64,000 nt of DNA from Mycolicibacterium sp. CBMA 247 (lineage in GTDB: Bacteria > Actinomycetota > Actinomycetes > Mycobacteriales > Mycobacteriaceae), in contig NZ_VTGX01000003.1 in the NCBI RefSeq assembly GCF_009729095.1, positions 248,001 to 312,000 on the forward strand, written 5' to 3'. The position numbers and the translations under genes are program-made. This document shows positions 32,295 through 42,075 of the stretch, piece after piece (the first letter of the stretch is position 1; every line of letters starts with the position of its first letter). The notes below the pieces were generated by a model. It was not told the origin of the DNA. It ran no database searches and saw only the letters and a list, made by a program, of their open reading frames with translations.

Positions 32295-34021
32295 ACGCGC
32301 TCGGTACGCACGATCGCGAAAGAATGCCCGGCCAGAGTCGTAGCCTCGGTGCCGATGTCGGGGTGATCCCAAGCTAGGAGCAGCTCACCGGTGACCGGTA
32401 CCGACACCGCGTCGGTGCCGAGGTTGCAGGCAATGGACAGGGCGCCCCGATGCAGGACGATCCAGCGCTGTTGTTCGTCGAAGTCGATCGACATGTGGTC
32501 AAGCCATGGATCGGCGAGGTCGGGCTCACTGCGCCGCAACGCGACCAGCTCGCGGTACGTCCGGTGCAGTCGAACGTGATCGCCTTCGGTGACCTCGTCC
32601 CAGTTCAGTTTGGACCGCAGGAATGTCGCCGGGTCCTGCGGATCCGGGATCTCGTCGGCATCCCAGCCGTGCTCGGCGAATTCGGCCTTGCGTCCCTCGG
32701 CGGTGGCGCGGGCCAGCTCCGGCTCGGGGTGCGAACTGAAGAACTGGAACGGTGAGGAAGATCCCCATTCCTCACCCATGAAAAGCATGGCGGTATAGGG
32801 CGATCCGAGTGCCAGGGCGGCCTTGACCGCGAGCTGGCCGAACGTCAGACGCTGCGATGGCCGATCGCCGAGGGCACGATTGCCGACCTGGTCGTGAGTG
32901 ACGGTATAGGCCAGCAGCCGAGTAGCCGGAATGGTGGCGGTGTCCAACGGGCGACCGTGCCTGCGATGGCGGAACGACGAGTAGGTACCGGCGTGGAAGT
33001 ACCCGTGCTTCAATGTCTGCGCCAACGTCGACAGTGACCCGAAATCCGCGTAATACCCTTGCCGCTCACCGGATACCGCGGTGTGGATGGCGTGGTGGAT
33101 ATCGTCGTCCCACTGTGCGGTCAGGCCGTACCCGCCACGGTCCCGTGGGGTGATCAGCCGGGGGTCGTTGAGGTCGCTTTCGGCGATCAGTGACAGAGGT
33201 CGGCCGAGATCTTTGGCCAGGTCATCGGTTTCGGCGGCCAGTTCCTCGAGCAGATGGATCGCGGTGTTGTCCACGAGCGCGTGCACCGCATCCAGGCGCA
33301 GACCGTCGACGTGGAAGTCGCGCATCCAGCGCAACGTGCAGTCGACGATGTAGGCACGTACTTCGCCGGCGTCGGCATCGGACAGGTTGATCGAACTGCC
33401 CCATGGATTGTGGCCGCACGACAGGTACGGGCCGAACCGCGGGAGGTAATTTCCTGACGGGCCGAGGTGGTTGAACACCGCGTCGATCAGTACGCCGAGA
33501 CCACGTGCGTGGCACGCGTCGACGAGCCGGATCAGGCCGTCGGGGCCGCCGTACGGCTCGTGTACCGCGTACCAGAGCACGCCGTCATAACCCCAGCCGT
33601 GGGTTCCGCTGAATGCGTTGACCGGCATCAACTCCACGAAATCCACACCGAGATCCACCAGATGGTCCAGCTTCTCGATGGCGGAGTCGAATGTGCCCGC
33701 CGGCGTGAAGGTTCCGGTGTGCAGTTCATAGATGACCCCGCCGCAGACGGACCGGCCGGCCCAGGCGGAGTCGGTCCAGGCATCCGGCGCGGGAGCCCAC
33801 AGCTGCGAGCGTCCATGCACGCCGTCGGGCTGGCGCGGTGAGCGAGGATCCGGCAATACCTTCGGGTCCTCGTCGAGGACGAACCCGTATCGGGCATCGG
33901 GGCGGCAGGCGACCTCGGCGCGCCACCAGCCGTCGGCGGAGCGCATCATCTCGTGCAGCGTTCCGTCCACATCGACCCGGACACGGTCCGGTTCGGGCGC
34001 CCACACCGTGAATTCAGTCAT
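32288..34021 (-). CDS. treZ: Maltooligosyltrehalose trehalohydrolase
   Basis: Releases trehalose from maltooligosyltrehalose made by TreY; 577 residues, GH13. An N-terminal CBM48-like domain (TVWAPEPDRVRVDVDG) precedes the barrel. The nucleophile is in FHVDGLRLDAVHALVD, the acid/base in LIAESDLNDPR, and MLFMGEEWGSSSPFQFFS is a TreZ signature. The ATG at 34021 overlaps the treY stop by eight bases, indicating coupled translation. It is the last gene of acyltransferase-treX-treY-treZ. Confidence 0.95.
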   Translation of the reverse strand: MTEFTVWAPEPDRVRVDVDGTLHEMMRSADGWWRAEVACRPDARYGFVLDEDPKVLPDPRSPRQPDGVHGRSQLWAPAPDAWTDSAWAGRSVCGGVIYELHTGTFTPAGTFDSAIEKLDHLVDLGVDFVELMPVNAFSGTHGWGYDGVLWYAVHEPYGGPDGLIRLVDACHARGLGVLIDAVFNHLGPSGNYLPRFGPYLSCGHNPWGSSINLSDADAGEVRAYIVDCTLRWMRDFHVDGLRLDAVHALVDNTAIHLLEELAAETDDLAKDLGRPLSLIAESDLNDPRLITPRDRGGYGLTAQWDDDIHHAIHTAVSGERQGYYADFGSLSTLAQTLKHGYFHAGTYSSFRHRRHGRPLDTATIPATRLLAYTVTHDQVGNRALGDRPSQRLTFGQLAVKAALALGSPYTAMLFMGEEWGSSSPFQFFSSHPEPELARATAEGRKAEFAEHGWDADEIPDPQDPATFLRSKLNWDEVTEGDHVRLHRTYRELVALRRSEPDLADPWLDHMSIDFDEQQRWIVLHRGALSIACNLGTDAVSVPVTGELLLAWDHPDIGTEATTLAGHSFAIVRTERVQ

Positions 34022-36281
34022 CGGTTCGCTCCAGCAGGGCCACCGGAAACTCGGCGAGCAGCGCGGCCGCCGGAACCGCACCGGCCCAACTCCGGCCACT
34101 GAGGCGATCCATCCAACGGCCATCCGGCAAGGGCAATGCCGTTTCAGCCCAACCTGTTTCGGCGAGTCCTACGGTCCATCGGCTGGCGGCCACCACGACA
34201 TCCTCGCCGCGTAGAAAGGACACCAGGTGCGCGGCGGCGGTGCCGATGGCCGGCAGCGGCGTGTAGCCGCCGGTGAGGAAGGTGCCGGGACGTGCGCGGC
34301 GTAGTGCCAGCGCCGCAGTGGTCACCCGAAGCTTTTCGTCGTCGCCGCGCTTCAAGGCAACACGGAGCGCCGCATAGTCGACCGGGCGTCGGTTGTCCGG
34401 ATCGACCAGGCTGTCCTCGCTGGATTCGGTGCCCTGGTAGACATCCGGAATGCCGGGCGCCATCAGCTGGATGAGTTTCTGGCCCAGGCTGTCGTTTCGG
34501 GCGTGCGCGTCGAGTTGGCCCACCAGCGCGGTCAGTTCGGCCGCGACCGGTCCGTCGATCACCCGGTCCAGCCAACCATGCACCTCGTCCTCGAAGTCCG
34601 CGGACGGATCATGCCAGGAGGTCCGAGTGGCGGCCTCCCGGATCGCCTTCTCCGTGTACCCGTGCAGGCGCGTGCGTAGTTCGTCGGTCACGGTGCCGTC
34701 GGCCGGCCAGATACCGAAGATGTTCTGCCACAGGAACAGTGCGCTGTCCTGGTCCGGGGGAGTGCTGAGTGCGGTCCACCGCTCGACCGAATCGGCCCAC
34801 GTCGACGGCACCTGGGACAACAGCCCGATGCGGGCGCGGACATCTTCGCCGCGTTTGGTGTCATGGGTCGACAGCGTGGTCATCGTCGACGGCCAGGCGT
34901 GCAGTCGGTTCGTCGCCCGCTGGTGGAACTCGGCGGTCGTGACCCCGAACAACTCGGGTGCGCCGCCGACCTCGTTGAGTGATACCAGCCGTGGGTCGCG
35001 GTAGAACAGGCAGTCCTCGACCGCCTTGGCGGTCGTGGCTCCACACAGCTGGTTGAAGCGGGACACCACCTCGGCACTGAGGGACATGGCCACCGCAATG
35101 GTGGACAGCGTATCGGCGAGATCAGGTGCGGTGCAGGCAGTTTCCTGAAGTGCTACCGGAAGGATCGGGCCCAGTGCCGGATAGTCGCAGCGGTACACGC
35201 CGATCCTGCTGATCAGTGCTGCCACCGCCGCGGGCAGCTGAGGGTCGTGTTGTGCGGTCACGGCCGTGACGGTCCGGCACAGCCGGGCCAGTTCGCTGGC
35301 CAGCGCGTCGGTGACGGCCGCCGCCTTGAGTGTGCGTTCGGCCCCGGGATCGCGAGGGCCGCTCACCGCGGTGAGCGCGGCCTCACCGGCCGGGGCGATG
35401 AACAGTCCGCCGATCTCGCGCAGCGCGTCATATCCAGTGGTGCCGTTGACGGGCAGCGACGCATCGAGGCTCTCGTCAGCGGCCAGGATCTTCTCTACAA
35501 CGATCCAGGCGTCGGGGCCGGTGAGCTCGCGCAGCCACCGCAGATAGCCTGCCGGGTCGGACAATCCGTCCGGATGGTCGATGCGCAGGCCGTCCACCAG
35601 TCCCTCGTCGAACCAGCGTTTGACCTCCACGTGGCTGGCATCGAAGACGGCACGGTCTTCCTGACGCAGCGCCGCCAGGGAGGTGATCGAGAAGAAGCGT
35701 CGATAGCCGCAGATCCCGTCGCGCCAGCCGGTCAGCCGGTAGTGCTGGCGGTCGTGGACCTGGCTGCCGGTGCCAGAACCGGTTCCCGGTGCCACGGGAA
35801 ACACCAGGTCACCCAGTCGCAGCCGCTCGCTGTCGAGCACCAGATCGGCGACATCGTCGTCGGAACCCAGGACTGGCAGCACAATCCGGCCACCGTCGAG
35901 ATTCCAGTCGATGTCGAAGTAGTCGGCATACGTCGAGGCCCGGCCGTACCGCAGCAGGTCCCACCACCATCGGTTCTGTTCGGGGTGTGCGACACCGACG
36001 TGATTGGGCACGATATCAACAATGAGGCCGATCTTCCTTTTACGGGCCGCCTCCGAGAGCCGCCGCAGCCCCTCCGGGCCGCCGAGGGCGGCCGAAACCG
36101 TGGTGGGATCGGTGACGTCGTAACCGTGGGTGGAGCCGCGCGCCGCGGTCAGGATCGGTGACAGGTACAGGTGCGAGACACCGAGGCTGTCGAGATAGTC
36201 CAGCAGGTTCGCCGCGTCATCGAATGTGAAGCAGTCCCCACGCATCTGGAGCCGGTACGTGGACAGGACCGGACGCGGCAT
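34014..36281 (-). CDS. treY: Maltooligosyltrehalose synthase
   Basis: Converts the reducing-end alpha-1,4 bond of malto-oligosaccharides to the alpha,alpha-1,1 bond of trehalose; 755 residues, GH13. It opens STYRLQMRGDCFTFDDAANLLDYLDSLGVSHLYLSP, with the nucleophile in DGLRIDHPDGL and the acid/base in IVVEKILAADE. STHDTKRGEDVRAR is typical of TreY. The ATG at 36281 follows the treX stop by one base. It supplies the substrate of TreZ. Confidence 0.95.
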   Translation of the reverse strand: MPRPVLSTYRLQMRGDCFTFDDAANLLDYLDSLGVSHLYLSPILTAARGSTHGYDVTDPTTVSAALGGPEGLRRLSEAARKRKIGLIVDIVPNHVGVAHPEQNRWWWDLLRYGRASTYADYFDIDWNLDGGRIVLPVLGSDDDVADLVLDSERLRLGDLVFPVAPGTGSGTGSQVHDRQHYRLTGWRDGICGYRRFFSITSLAALRQEDRAVFDASHVEVKRWFDEGLVDGLRIDHPDGLSDPAGYLRWLRELTGPDAWIVVEKILAADESLDASLPVNGTTGYDALREIGGLFIAPAGEAALTAVSGPRDPGAERTLKAAAVTDALASELARLCRTVTAVTAQHDPQLPAAVAALISRIGVYRCDYPALGPILPVALQETACTAPDLADTLSTIAVAMSLSAEVVSRFNQLCGATTAKAVEDCLFYRDPRLVSLNEVGGAPELFGVTTAEFHQRATNRLHAWPSTMTTLSTHDTKRGEDVRARIGLLSQVPSTWADSVERWTALSTPPDQDSALFLWQNIFGIWPADGTVTDELRTRLHGYTEKAIREAATRTSWHDPSADFEDEVHGWLDRVIDGPVAAELTALVGQLDAHARNDSLGQKLIQLMAPGIPDVYQGTESSEDSLVDPDNRRPVDYAALRVALKRGDDEKLRVTTAALALRRARPGTFLTGGYTPLPAIGTAAAHLVSFLRGEDVVVAASRWTVGLAETGWAETALPLPDGRWMDRLSGRSWAGAVPAAALLAEFPVALLERTDD

Positions 36282-36282
36282 G

Positions 36283-38451
36283 TCAGGCGGTCTTGCGCAG
36301 GACCAGCAGCGAGCGTGCCTGTAGCGAGATCTTCTCGCCTGCGGCCACGACGAGATCGGAATCGCCTGTCGGACTGGCAGTGTCGAGGTCGCCGGTCCAT
36401 TCGCTCGCGTAGTCCCCGTTCGGGGTGACGAAATCCTGTTCGTGGTCATTGGCGTTGAAGCACAACAAGAATGTGTCGTCGACGACGCGCTCACCGCGGG
36501 CGTTGGGGGCCGGGATGGAATCTCCGTTGAGGAACACCGCGACGCAGGTACCCAGCCCGGTACCCCAGTCCTCGGGCGTCATCTCGGTGCCTGCCGGGGT
36601 CAGCCAGGCGATGTCGCGGACCTGATCGCCGCTGCGGATCGGCTTGCCCTCGAAGAACCGGCGGCGCCGAAATGCCGGATGACGCTTGCGGAACGCCAGT
36701 ACCTTGCGGGTGAACTCCAAGTGGTCGGCGTTCGTCTCGAGCCGCGACCAGTCCATCCAGGACAGTTCGGAATCCTGGCAGTACACATTGTTGTTGCCCA
36801 GCTGGGTCCGGCCGATCTCGTCGCCATGGGCGATCATCGCGGTGCCTTGGGAGAGCATCAATGTCCCCATGATGTTGCGCATCTGCTTGGCGCGTAGTGC
36901 CAGGATCTCCGGGTCGTCGGTCGGCCCTTCGACCCCGCAGTTCCAGGACCGATTGTGGCTCTCGCCGTCGCGGTTGTCCTCACCGTTGGCGGCGTTGTGC
37001 TTCTCGTTGTAGGACACCAGGTCGTTGAGGGTGAAGCCGTCGTGACACGTGACGAAGTTGATGCTGGCACCGGGGCGGCGGCCGGTCGCCTCGTAGAGGT
37101 CCGAGGAGCCTGTCAGCCGGGACGCGAACTCGCCGAGCGTCGCAGGCTCGCCGCGCCAGTAGTCGCGCACGGTGTCGCGGTACTTGCCGTTCCACTCGGT
37201 CCACAGGCCGGGGAAGTTGCCGACCTGGTAGCCGCCCTCACCGACATCCCACGGCTCGGCGATCAGCTTCACCTGGCTGACCACCGGATCCTGCTGGACC
37301 AGATCGAAGAACGCCGAAAGCCGGTCCACGTCATAGAATTCGCGGGCCAAGGTTGAGGCCAGGTCGAACCGGAATCCGTCCACGTGCATCTCCAGCACCC
37401 AGTACCGCAACGAATCCATGATCAGTTGCAGGGTGTGTGGGTGTCGGGCATTGAGGCTGTTGCCGGTTCCGGTGAAGTCCTTGTAGTACTCGGGCTGGCC
37501 GTCGAGCAGACGGTAATAGGCGGCGTTGTCGATCCCGCGGAAATTGATGGTCGGACCGAGGTGGTTGCCTTCGGCGGTGTGGTTGTAGACCACATCCAGG
37601 ATGACCTCGATACCCGCATCGTGGAATGCCTTGACCATGGTCTTGAACTCGGCCACGGCGCCGCCGGCGTGCCGGGTGGCCGCGTACTGGAAGTGCGGAG
37701 CGAAGAAACCGACCGTGTTGTAGCCCCAGTAGTTTCGCAGCCCGAGGTCGAGCAGCCGGTGGTCGTGCATGAACTGGTGCACCGGCATCAGTTCGATGGC
37801 GGTGATGTTCAGCGACTGGAGGTACTCGATGACGACCGGGTGGCTCAGCCCCGCGTAGGTACCCCGGAGTTCTTCGGGGATTCCCGGATGGGTCTGGGTC
37901 ATGCCCTTGACGTGTGCCTCGTAGATCACCGTGTCGTGGTACGGCGTCTTGGGTGCCCGGTCGGAACCCCATTGGAAGAACGGGTTGATCACCACGCTGG
38001 TCATGGTGTGGCCCAGGGAGTCGACCTGCGGCGGGGTTCCGGTGCCGGGAGGGTCGGCCGTCAGGTCGTAGGAGAACAGCGCCTGGCTGAAGTCGAAGTC
38101 GCCGTGAAACGACTTGCCGTAGGGGTCCAACAGCAGCTTGCTGGGGTCGCACCGGTGTCCGGTACTGGGATCCCACGGGCCGTGCACCCGATAGCCGTAA
38201 CGCTGTCCAGGGGTGACCGTGGGCAGGTAGGCGTGCCAGACGTAGCCGTCGACCTCTTCGAGGTTGATCCGGTGTTCGGCACCGTCCTTGGCGATCAGGC
38301 ACAGCTCGACTCGTTCGGCGACTTCGGAGAACAACGAGAAGTTGGTGCCCGCACCGTCATAGGTCGCACCGAGCGGGTAGGCCTCACCCGGCCAGACAGT
38401 CGACATCGGCGTGGGTACTAAAGGTGACGGTACTGGAGACGACGGCGTCAT
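36283..38451 (-). CDS. treX: Glycogen debranching enzyme (isoamylase type)
   Basis: Hydrolyses alpha-1,6 branches of glycogen to give linear chains for TreY; 722 residues, GH13. An N-terminal CBM48 domain (YPLGATYDGAGTNFSLFSEVAE) is followed by a barrel with the nucleophile in VDGFRFDLAS, the acid/base in KLIAEPWDVGEGGYQVG, and FVTCHDGFTLNDLVSYNEKHN. I start at the ATG at 38451, just after GGTGAGG and four bases after the acyltransferase stop; an ATG at 38406 is the alternative. Confidence 0.95.
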   Translation of the reverse strand: MTPSSPVPSPLVPTPMSTVWPGEAYPLGATYDGAGTNFSLFSEVAERVELCLIAKDGAEHRINLEEVDGYVWHAYLPTVTPGQRYGYRVHGPWDPSTGHRCDPSKLLLDPYGKSFHGDFDFSQALFSYDLTADPPGTGTPPQVDSLGHTMTSVVINPFFQWGSDRAPKTPYHDTVIYEAHVKGMTQTHPGIPEELRGTYAGLSHPVVIEYLQSLNITAIELMPVHQFMHDHRLLDLGLRNYWGYNTVGFFAPHFQYAATRHAGGAVAEFKTMVKAFHDAGIEVILDVVYNHTAEGNHLGPTINFRGIDNAAYYRLLDGQPEYYKDFTGTGNSLNARHPHTLQLIMDSLRYWVLEMHVDGFRFDLASTLAREFYDVDRLSAFFDLVQQDPVVSQVKLIAEPWDVGEGGYQVGNFPGLWTEWNGKYRDTVRDYWRGEPATLGEFASRLTGSSDLYEATGRRPGASINFVTCHDGFTLNDLVSYNEKHNAANGEDNRDGESHNRSWNCGVEGPTDDPEILALRAKQMRNIMGTLMLSQGTAMIAHGDEIGRTQLGNNNVYCQDSELSWMDWSRLETNADHLEFTRKVLAFRKRHPAFRRRRFFEGKPIRSGDQVRDIAWLTPAGTEMTPEDWGTGLGTCVAVFLNGDSIPAPNARGERVVDDTFLLCFNANDHEQDFVTPNGDYASEWTGDLDTASPTGDSDLVVAAGEKISLQARSLLVLRKTA

Positions 38452-38455
38452 GGCC

Positions 38456-40624
38456 TCACCACCAACCGGTGGCCGCCGCCATCTGACGGCCGAGTTCACC
38501 CGTCATCGTGCGCATGTAGGTCGTGGAGATGTGGTGAGAATCGTGATACAGCAACACATTTCCCTCCACCACGCGGCAATAGTCCTTACGGCACACCGCA
38601 TCGCTCATGTCGAGTGGCTTGAGCAGAGGAAACCTCCCGACGAAATCCAGTGTGGGGTTCTGGTCGGAGAGTACCTCGGACCGCTCGATGCCGCAGGAGG
38701 TGGAATCGCCACCTTTGGCCAGGCAGTCGTAGGGGAAGTACGGCTGGCCGTTTCGGGTCAGCCACGGGGTGTCGCGCATCGCCAGAATGGGAATGTTGTT
38801 CTCGGAGAGGGTTTCCCAGATTCCGATGTAGGTGCCTGGCATCACGTCGCCGGGTTTGACGTTCCACGGGCGGGTCGACGTGGTGAACACGTAGTCGGGG
38901 CGATCGGTGATGAGCTGGGCCATCACCTTTTCGTTCCACTCATGGCATTTCGGATATGGGCGATTGTCGCCCATCACCAGCGGTGTTTCCTCCGTGGTCA
39001 GAGGACAACCCATCTTGAGGTAAGTGACCACCTTGAAGTTGTGCAGGCGGCCGAGCAGGTCCAGCGCGGTGATCCAGTGCTCGGCGTGCGAACCGCCGGC
39101 CACCGCAATGGTGCGCGTCGCGTCCTTGTCGCCGTAGGTGCAGTTGATCACATCGGTGTTGCCGAAATCGCTGATACAGCCGTCCGTCGTCGACGCGGGC
39201 AGGTCGTCCTTGGCCTCCAGCACTGTCGGGCGCATCGGCAGCTTGGGTACCCGCGCATGATCGACCAGCGAACGCGCCCCCGGATAGTCGCGGGCCGACA
39301 ACCCGGACAGTTCCTTGCCGCTGGCCCGCTGCACCGTGACGTGTTCACGCCAGGTGAACGAGGTGGCCGTCAACGCGACGCCCAGCAGTGCGACGACGGA
39401 GCCGAGGACGATGGTGGGCCGGCGCAGCCGGACCCGTAACGGGACAGCCGGAGTGGTGGGGGTGGCCTTCGCCTTCTGCGGGCGCAGCGGCTCCTCGATG
39501 TAGCGCGTGGTGAGCCAGGCCAGAGCCCCCGAGACCAACAGCACGATCGTGCCCTCGAGGAAGTTGGCGTGGGCGTGGCCCGAGTAGGACAGCCAGAAGA
39601 TCAGCAGCGGCCAGTGCCACAGGTATAAGGAATAGGCCATCGAGCCTAGCGACACGAACGGTTTGGTCGCCAGCATTCGGTTGGGTGCGGGCAACCGCTC
39701 GGCCGTGCCCGGATCGTCCATCCGGTTGGCGGCGGTGAGGATGAAGACGACGGTGGCCCCGACCGGAACCAGCGCCAACGGCCCGGGGAATTCCTTGACG
39801 CCGTCGATCAACCAGCCGCACGACAGGATCGCGGCCAATGACACGGTGGAGAGGATGGTGCGCAGCCACATGGGCCACCGCACGACTGGGACCAGCGCAC
39901 CGGCAAGCGCGCCCGCCAGCAGCTCCCAGCCGCGCGCAAAGCTGTTGTAGTAGGCGGTGGCCTGGTCATCGTTGTGCGCGATGATCGCGTACACGAAGGA
40001 GGCGATGGTCAGGGCGCCCAGTAACACGATGAACGCGGTGCGCAGGTGCCGGCCGAATATCCGTCGGCCCAGCACGGCGAACCCGAAGACCAGCGCCAGG
40101 AACGCCACATAGAACTGCCCCTGGACCGACATCGACCAGATGTGCTGCAGCGGGCTGACCGCCTCACCGGCGCGAAGGTAATCTGCGGCGGTGTTGGCCA
40201 ATTCCCAGTTCTGGTAGTAGCCGAGGCTTGCCAGGCTTTGGTCAGCAAACGTTTCCCAGCGTGTCTCGGGCTGCACGAGGATCGTCAGCACCGCGGCGGC
40301 GGCAAGCACCACGACCAGGGCGGGCAGCAGGCGCCGCACCAATCGGACCACCTCGGGAAGCGGCCACAGCGGTGCCCCCGGGTTGAGTGCGATGCGCAGG
40401 ATCTTGCCGCCGAAGAAGAATCCGGACAGCGCCAGGAAAACGTCGACACCACCGGAAACCCGGCCGAACCAGATGTGGAATGCCGCCACCAGAGCGATGG
40501 CGATACCGCGCAGTCCGTCCAGATCATGGCGGTAGAAGCCCGAGGTACGGGTGCCCATGGCGGCGCGCGGAGCGGACCCGGATTCGGTGCCGGGCTCCGT
40601 CCGGGGGGCGTCAAGGGTTTTCAT
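38456..40624 (-). CDS. Membrane acyltransferase-3 with C-terminal SGNH domain
   Basis: A 722-residue O-acyltransferase of the OafA/YrhL type. The N-terminal acyltransferase-3 domain (about residues 30-390) has RHDLDGLRGIAIALVAAFH, with the conserved catalytic-type His, and about eleven helices. The C-terminal periplasmic SGNH domain (about 470-722) carries AVAGGSHAEHW (Ser-His block) and YHDSHHIS (Asp-x-x-His block). Such proteins acetylate or succinylate cell-wall glycans. It begins the tre operon, four bases before treX, as in M. tuberculosis. Whether it acts on trehalose products or another wall sugar is unknown. Confidence 0.85.
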   Translation of the reverse strand: MKTLDAPRTEPGTESGSAPRAAMGTRTSGFYRHDLDGLRGIAIALVAAFHIWFGRVSGGVDVFLALSGFFFGGKILRIALNPGAPLWPLPEVVRLVRRLLPALVVVLAAAAVLTILVQPETRWETFADQSLASLGYYQNWELANTAADYLRAGEAVSPLQHIWSMSVQGQFYVAFLALVFGFAVLGRRIFGRHLRTAFIVLLGALTIASFVYAIIAHNDDQATAYYNSFARGWELLAGALAGALVPVVRWPMWLRTILSTVSLAAILSCGWLIDGVKEFPGPLALVPVGATVVFILTAANRMDDPGTAERLPAPNRMLATKPFVSLGSMAYSLYLWHWPLLIFWLSYSGHAHANFLEGTIVLLVSGALAWLTTRYIEEPLRPQKAKATPTTPAVPLRVRLRRPTIVLGSVVALLGVALTATSFTWREHVTVQRASGKELSGLSARDYPGARSLVDHARVPKLPMRPTVLEAKDDLPASTTDGCISDFGNTDVINCTYGDKDATRTIAVAGGSHAEHWITALDLLGRLHNFKVVTYLKMGCPLTTEETPLVMGDNRPYPKCHEWNEKVMAQLITDRPDYVFTTSTRPWNVKPGDVMPGTYIGIWETLSENNIPILAMRDTPWLTRNGQPYFPYDCLAKGGDSTSCGIERSEVLSDQNPTLDFVGRFPLLKPLDMSDAVCRKDYCRVVEGNVLLYHDSHHISTTYMRTMTGELGRQMAAATGWW

Positions 40625-40701
40625 GGTCGAGGCCAATTTACCTAACATCGGCCTGCCGCTCACATTTCGGATGCGTGCGTCACAGTCTGTGAGCAAAGCG
40701 C

Positions 40702-40707
40702 TAGGCT
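40702..40707 (+). promoter_or_regulatory. -10 box (TAGGCT) of bioA
   Basis: TAGGCT ends eight bases before the GTG at 40716, consistent with a leaderless bioA. No exact BioQ box lies before bioA, unlike bioF and bioB. Confidence 0.5.
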
Positions 40708-40715
40708 GCCCGACT

Positions 40716-42014
40716 GTGGCTGAGCTGACACCAGCGCAGATCAATGCCATCGACGCGGCCCATATCTGGCACCCCTACAGCCCCATGGGCGCGGAGGCAC
40801 TTCCCCCGGTAGTGGCGGTCGGGGCCAAGGGCGCATGGCTGACTGTGATTGACCCTACCGACGGCGCACCGATCGAGGTTCTCGATGCGATGGCGTCCTG
40901 GTGGACGGCCGTGCACGGGCACGGGCATCCGGTGCTGGACCGTGCGATTAACCACCAGCTCGCCACCATGAACCACGTCATGTTCGGTGGTCTGACCCAC
41001 GAACCCGCCGCCCGGCTGGCCCAGCTGCTGGTGGAACTCACCCCCGAGGGCCTGGAGACCGTGTTCTTCAGCGATTCCGGGTCGGTGTCGGTCGAGGTAG
41101 CGGTGAAGATGGCGCTGCAGTACTGGCGCAGCCGCGGCCGGGGCTCCAAACACCGCCTGATGACCTGGCGCGGCGGCTATCACGGTGACACGTTCACGCC
41201 GATGAGCGTGTGCGATCCCGACGGCGGCATGCACTCACTGTGGACCGATGTCCTGGTGGCCCAGGAGTTCGCGCCGCCGGTGCCCGCCGACTATCAGCCG
41301 TCCTACAGCGAGGCGTTCGAGCGGCAGCTGGCCGAGCATGCCGACGAGCTCGCCGCGGTGATCGTCGAACCCGTGGTGCAGGGCGCCGGGGGAATGCGGT
41401 TTCACGACCCGCGCTACCTCTCGGACCTGCGCGCCATCTGCGATCGCCACGATGTGCTGCTGATCTTCGACGAGATCGCCACCGGATTCGGCCGCACCGG
41501 AAAGCTGTTCGCGGCCGAACACGCCGGGGTCAGCCCGGACATCATGTGTGTCGGCAAAGCGCTGACCGGCGGCTACATCACGCTGGCCGCCACGCTGTGC
41601 ACCGGCGAGGTCGCGCGGACGATCAGCTCGGGGGAGCCGGGCGCCCTCATGCACGGTCCGACGTTCATGGCCAACGCGCTGGCCTGCGCGGTCGGCGTGG
41701 CCGCGGTGGAACTGCTGGTAAGCGGGGACTGGCAGGCCCGGGTCCGGGAGATCGAGGCCGGCCTGCGGGAGGGATTGGAGCCGGCCCGCACGCTGCCCGG
41801 GGTCGCTGATGTCCGGGTGCTCGGCGCCATCGGCGTGATCGAGATGCTCGAGCCGGTGGACATGCGGGTGGCAACCCTGGCGGCGTTGCGCCACGGGCTC
41901 TGGCTGCGCCCGTTCGGCAAGCTGATCTACGCCATGCCGCCCTTCATCTGCACGCGGGCGGAGGTGGAACAGATCACCGCGGGGATGCTCGGCGTCGCCC
42001 GTGCATTAACCTGA
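40716..42014 (+). CDS. bioA: Adenosylmethionine-8-amino-7-oxononanoate aminotransferase
   Basis: PLP enzyme that makes 7,8-diaminopelargonate from KAPA with SAM as amino donor; 432 residues. Key blocks are IWHPYSPMG, WWTAVHGHGHP, RGGYHGDTFTPMSVCDPDGGMH, IFDEIATGFGRTG and VGKALTGGY, with the PLP lysine in the last. The GTG at 40716 is set by a leaderless -10 box; the upstream frame is antisense to the acyltransferase. Its stop TGA lies inside the BioQ box of bioF. Confidence 0.96.
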   Translation: MAELTPAQINAIDAAHIWHPYSPMGAEALPPVVAVGAKGAWLTVIDPTDGAPIEVLDAMASWWTAVHGHGHPVLDRAINHQLATMNHVMFGGLTHEPAARLAQLLVELTPEGLETVFFSDSGSVSVEVAVKMALQYWRSRGRGSKHRLMTWRGGYHGDTFTPMSVCDPDGGMHSLWTDVLVAQEFAPPVPADYQPSYSEAFERQLAEHADELAAVIVEPVVQGAGGMRFHDPRYLSDLRAICDRHDVLLIFDEIATGFGRTGKLFAAEHAGVSPDIMCVGKALTGGYITLAATLCTGEVARTISSGEPGALMHGPTFMANALACAVGVAAVELLVSGDWQARVREIEAGLREGLEPARTLPGVADVRVLGAIGVIEMLEPVDMRVATLAALRHGLWLRPFGKLIYAMPPFICTRAEVEQITAGMLGVARALT

Positions 42015-42024
42015 ACGGTGTTCA
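42012..42024. promoter_or_regulatory. BioQ box before bioFD
   Basis: TGAAC-GGT-GTTCA, a perfect 5-3-5 palindrome identical to the one between bioQ and bioB. It overlaps the bioA stop codon and lies 64 bases before the bioF start. BioQ (encoded at 44436-45038) is the expected binder, from known mycobacterial BioQ control of bio genes. Confidence 0.85.
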
Positions 42025-42026
42025 AT

Positions 42027-42044
42027 TGTCGGCACAGCCCGACA
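42027..42044. repeat. Inverted repeat TGTCGG-N6-CCGACA after the BioQ box
   Basis: Six-base perfect arms, two bases downstream of the BioQ box. The same element with seven-base arms follows the bioB BioQ box. A further outer pair, CCTGAAC (42010-42016) with GTTCAGG (42046-42052), encloses it. Confidence 0.55.
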
Positions 42045-42075
42045 TGTTCAGGTGGACGGCACAGAGGAGCACCAG

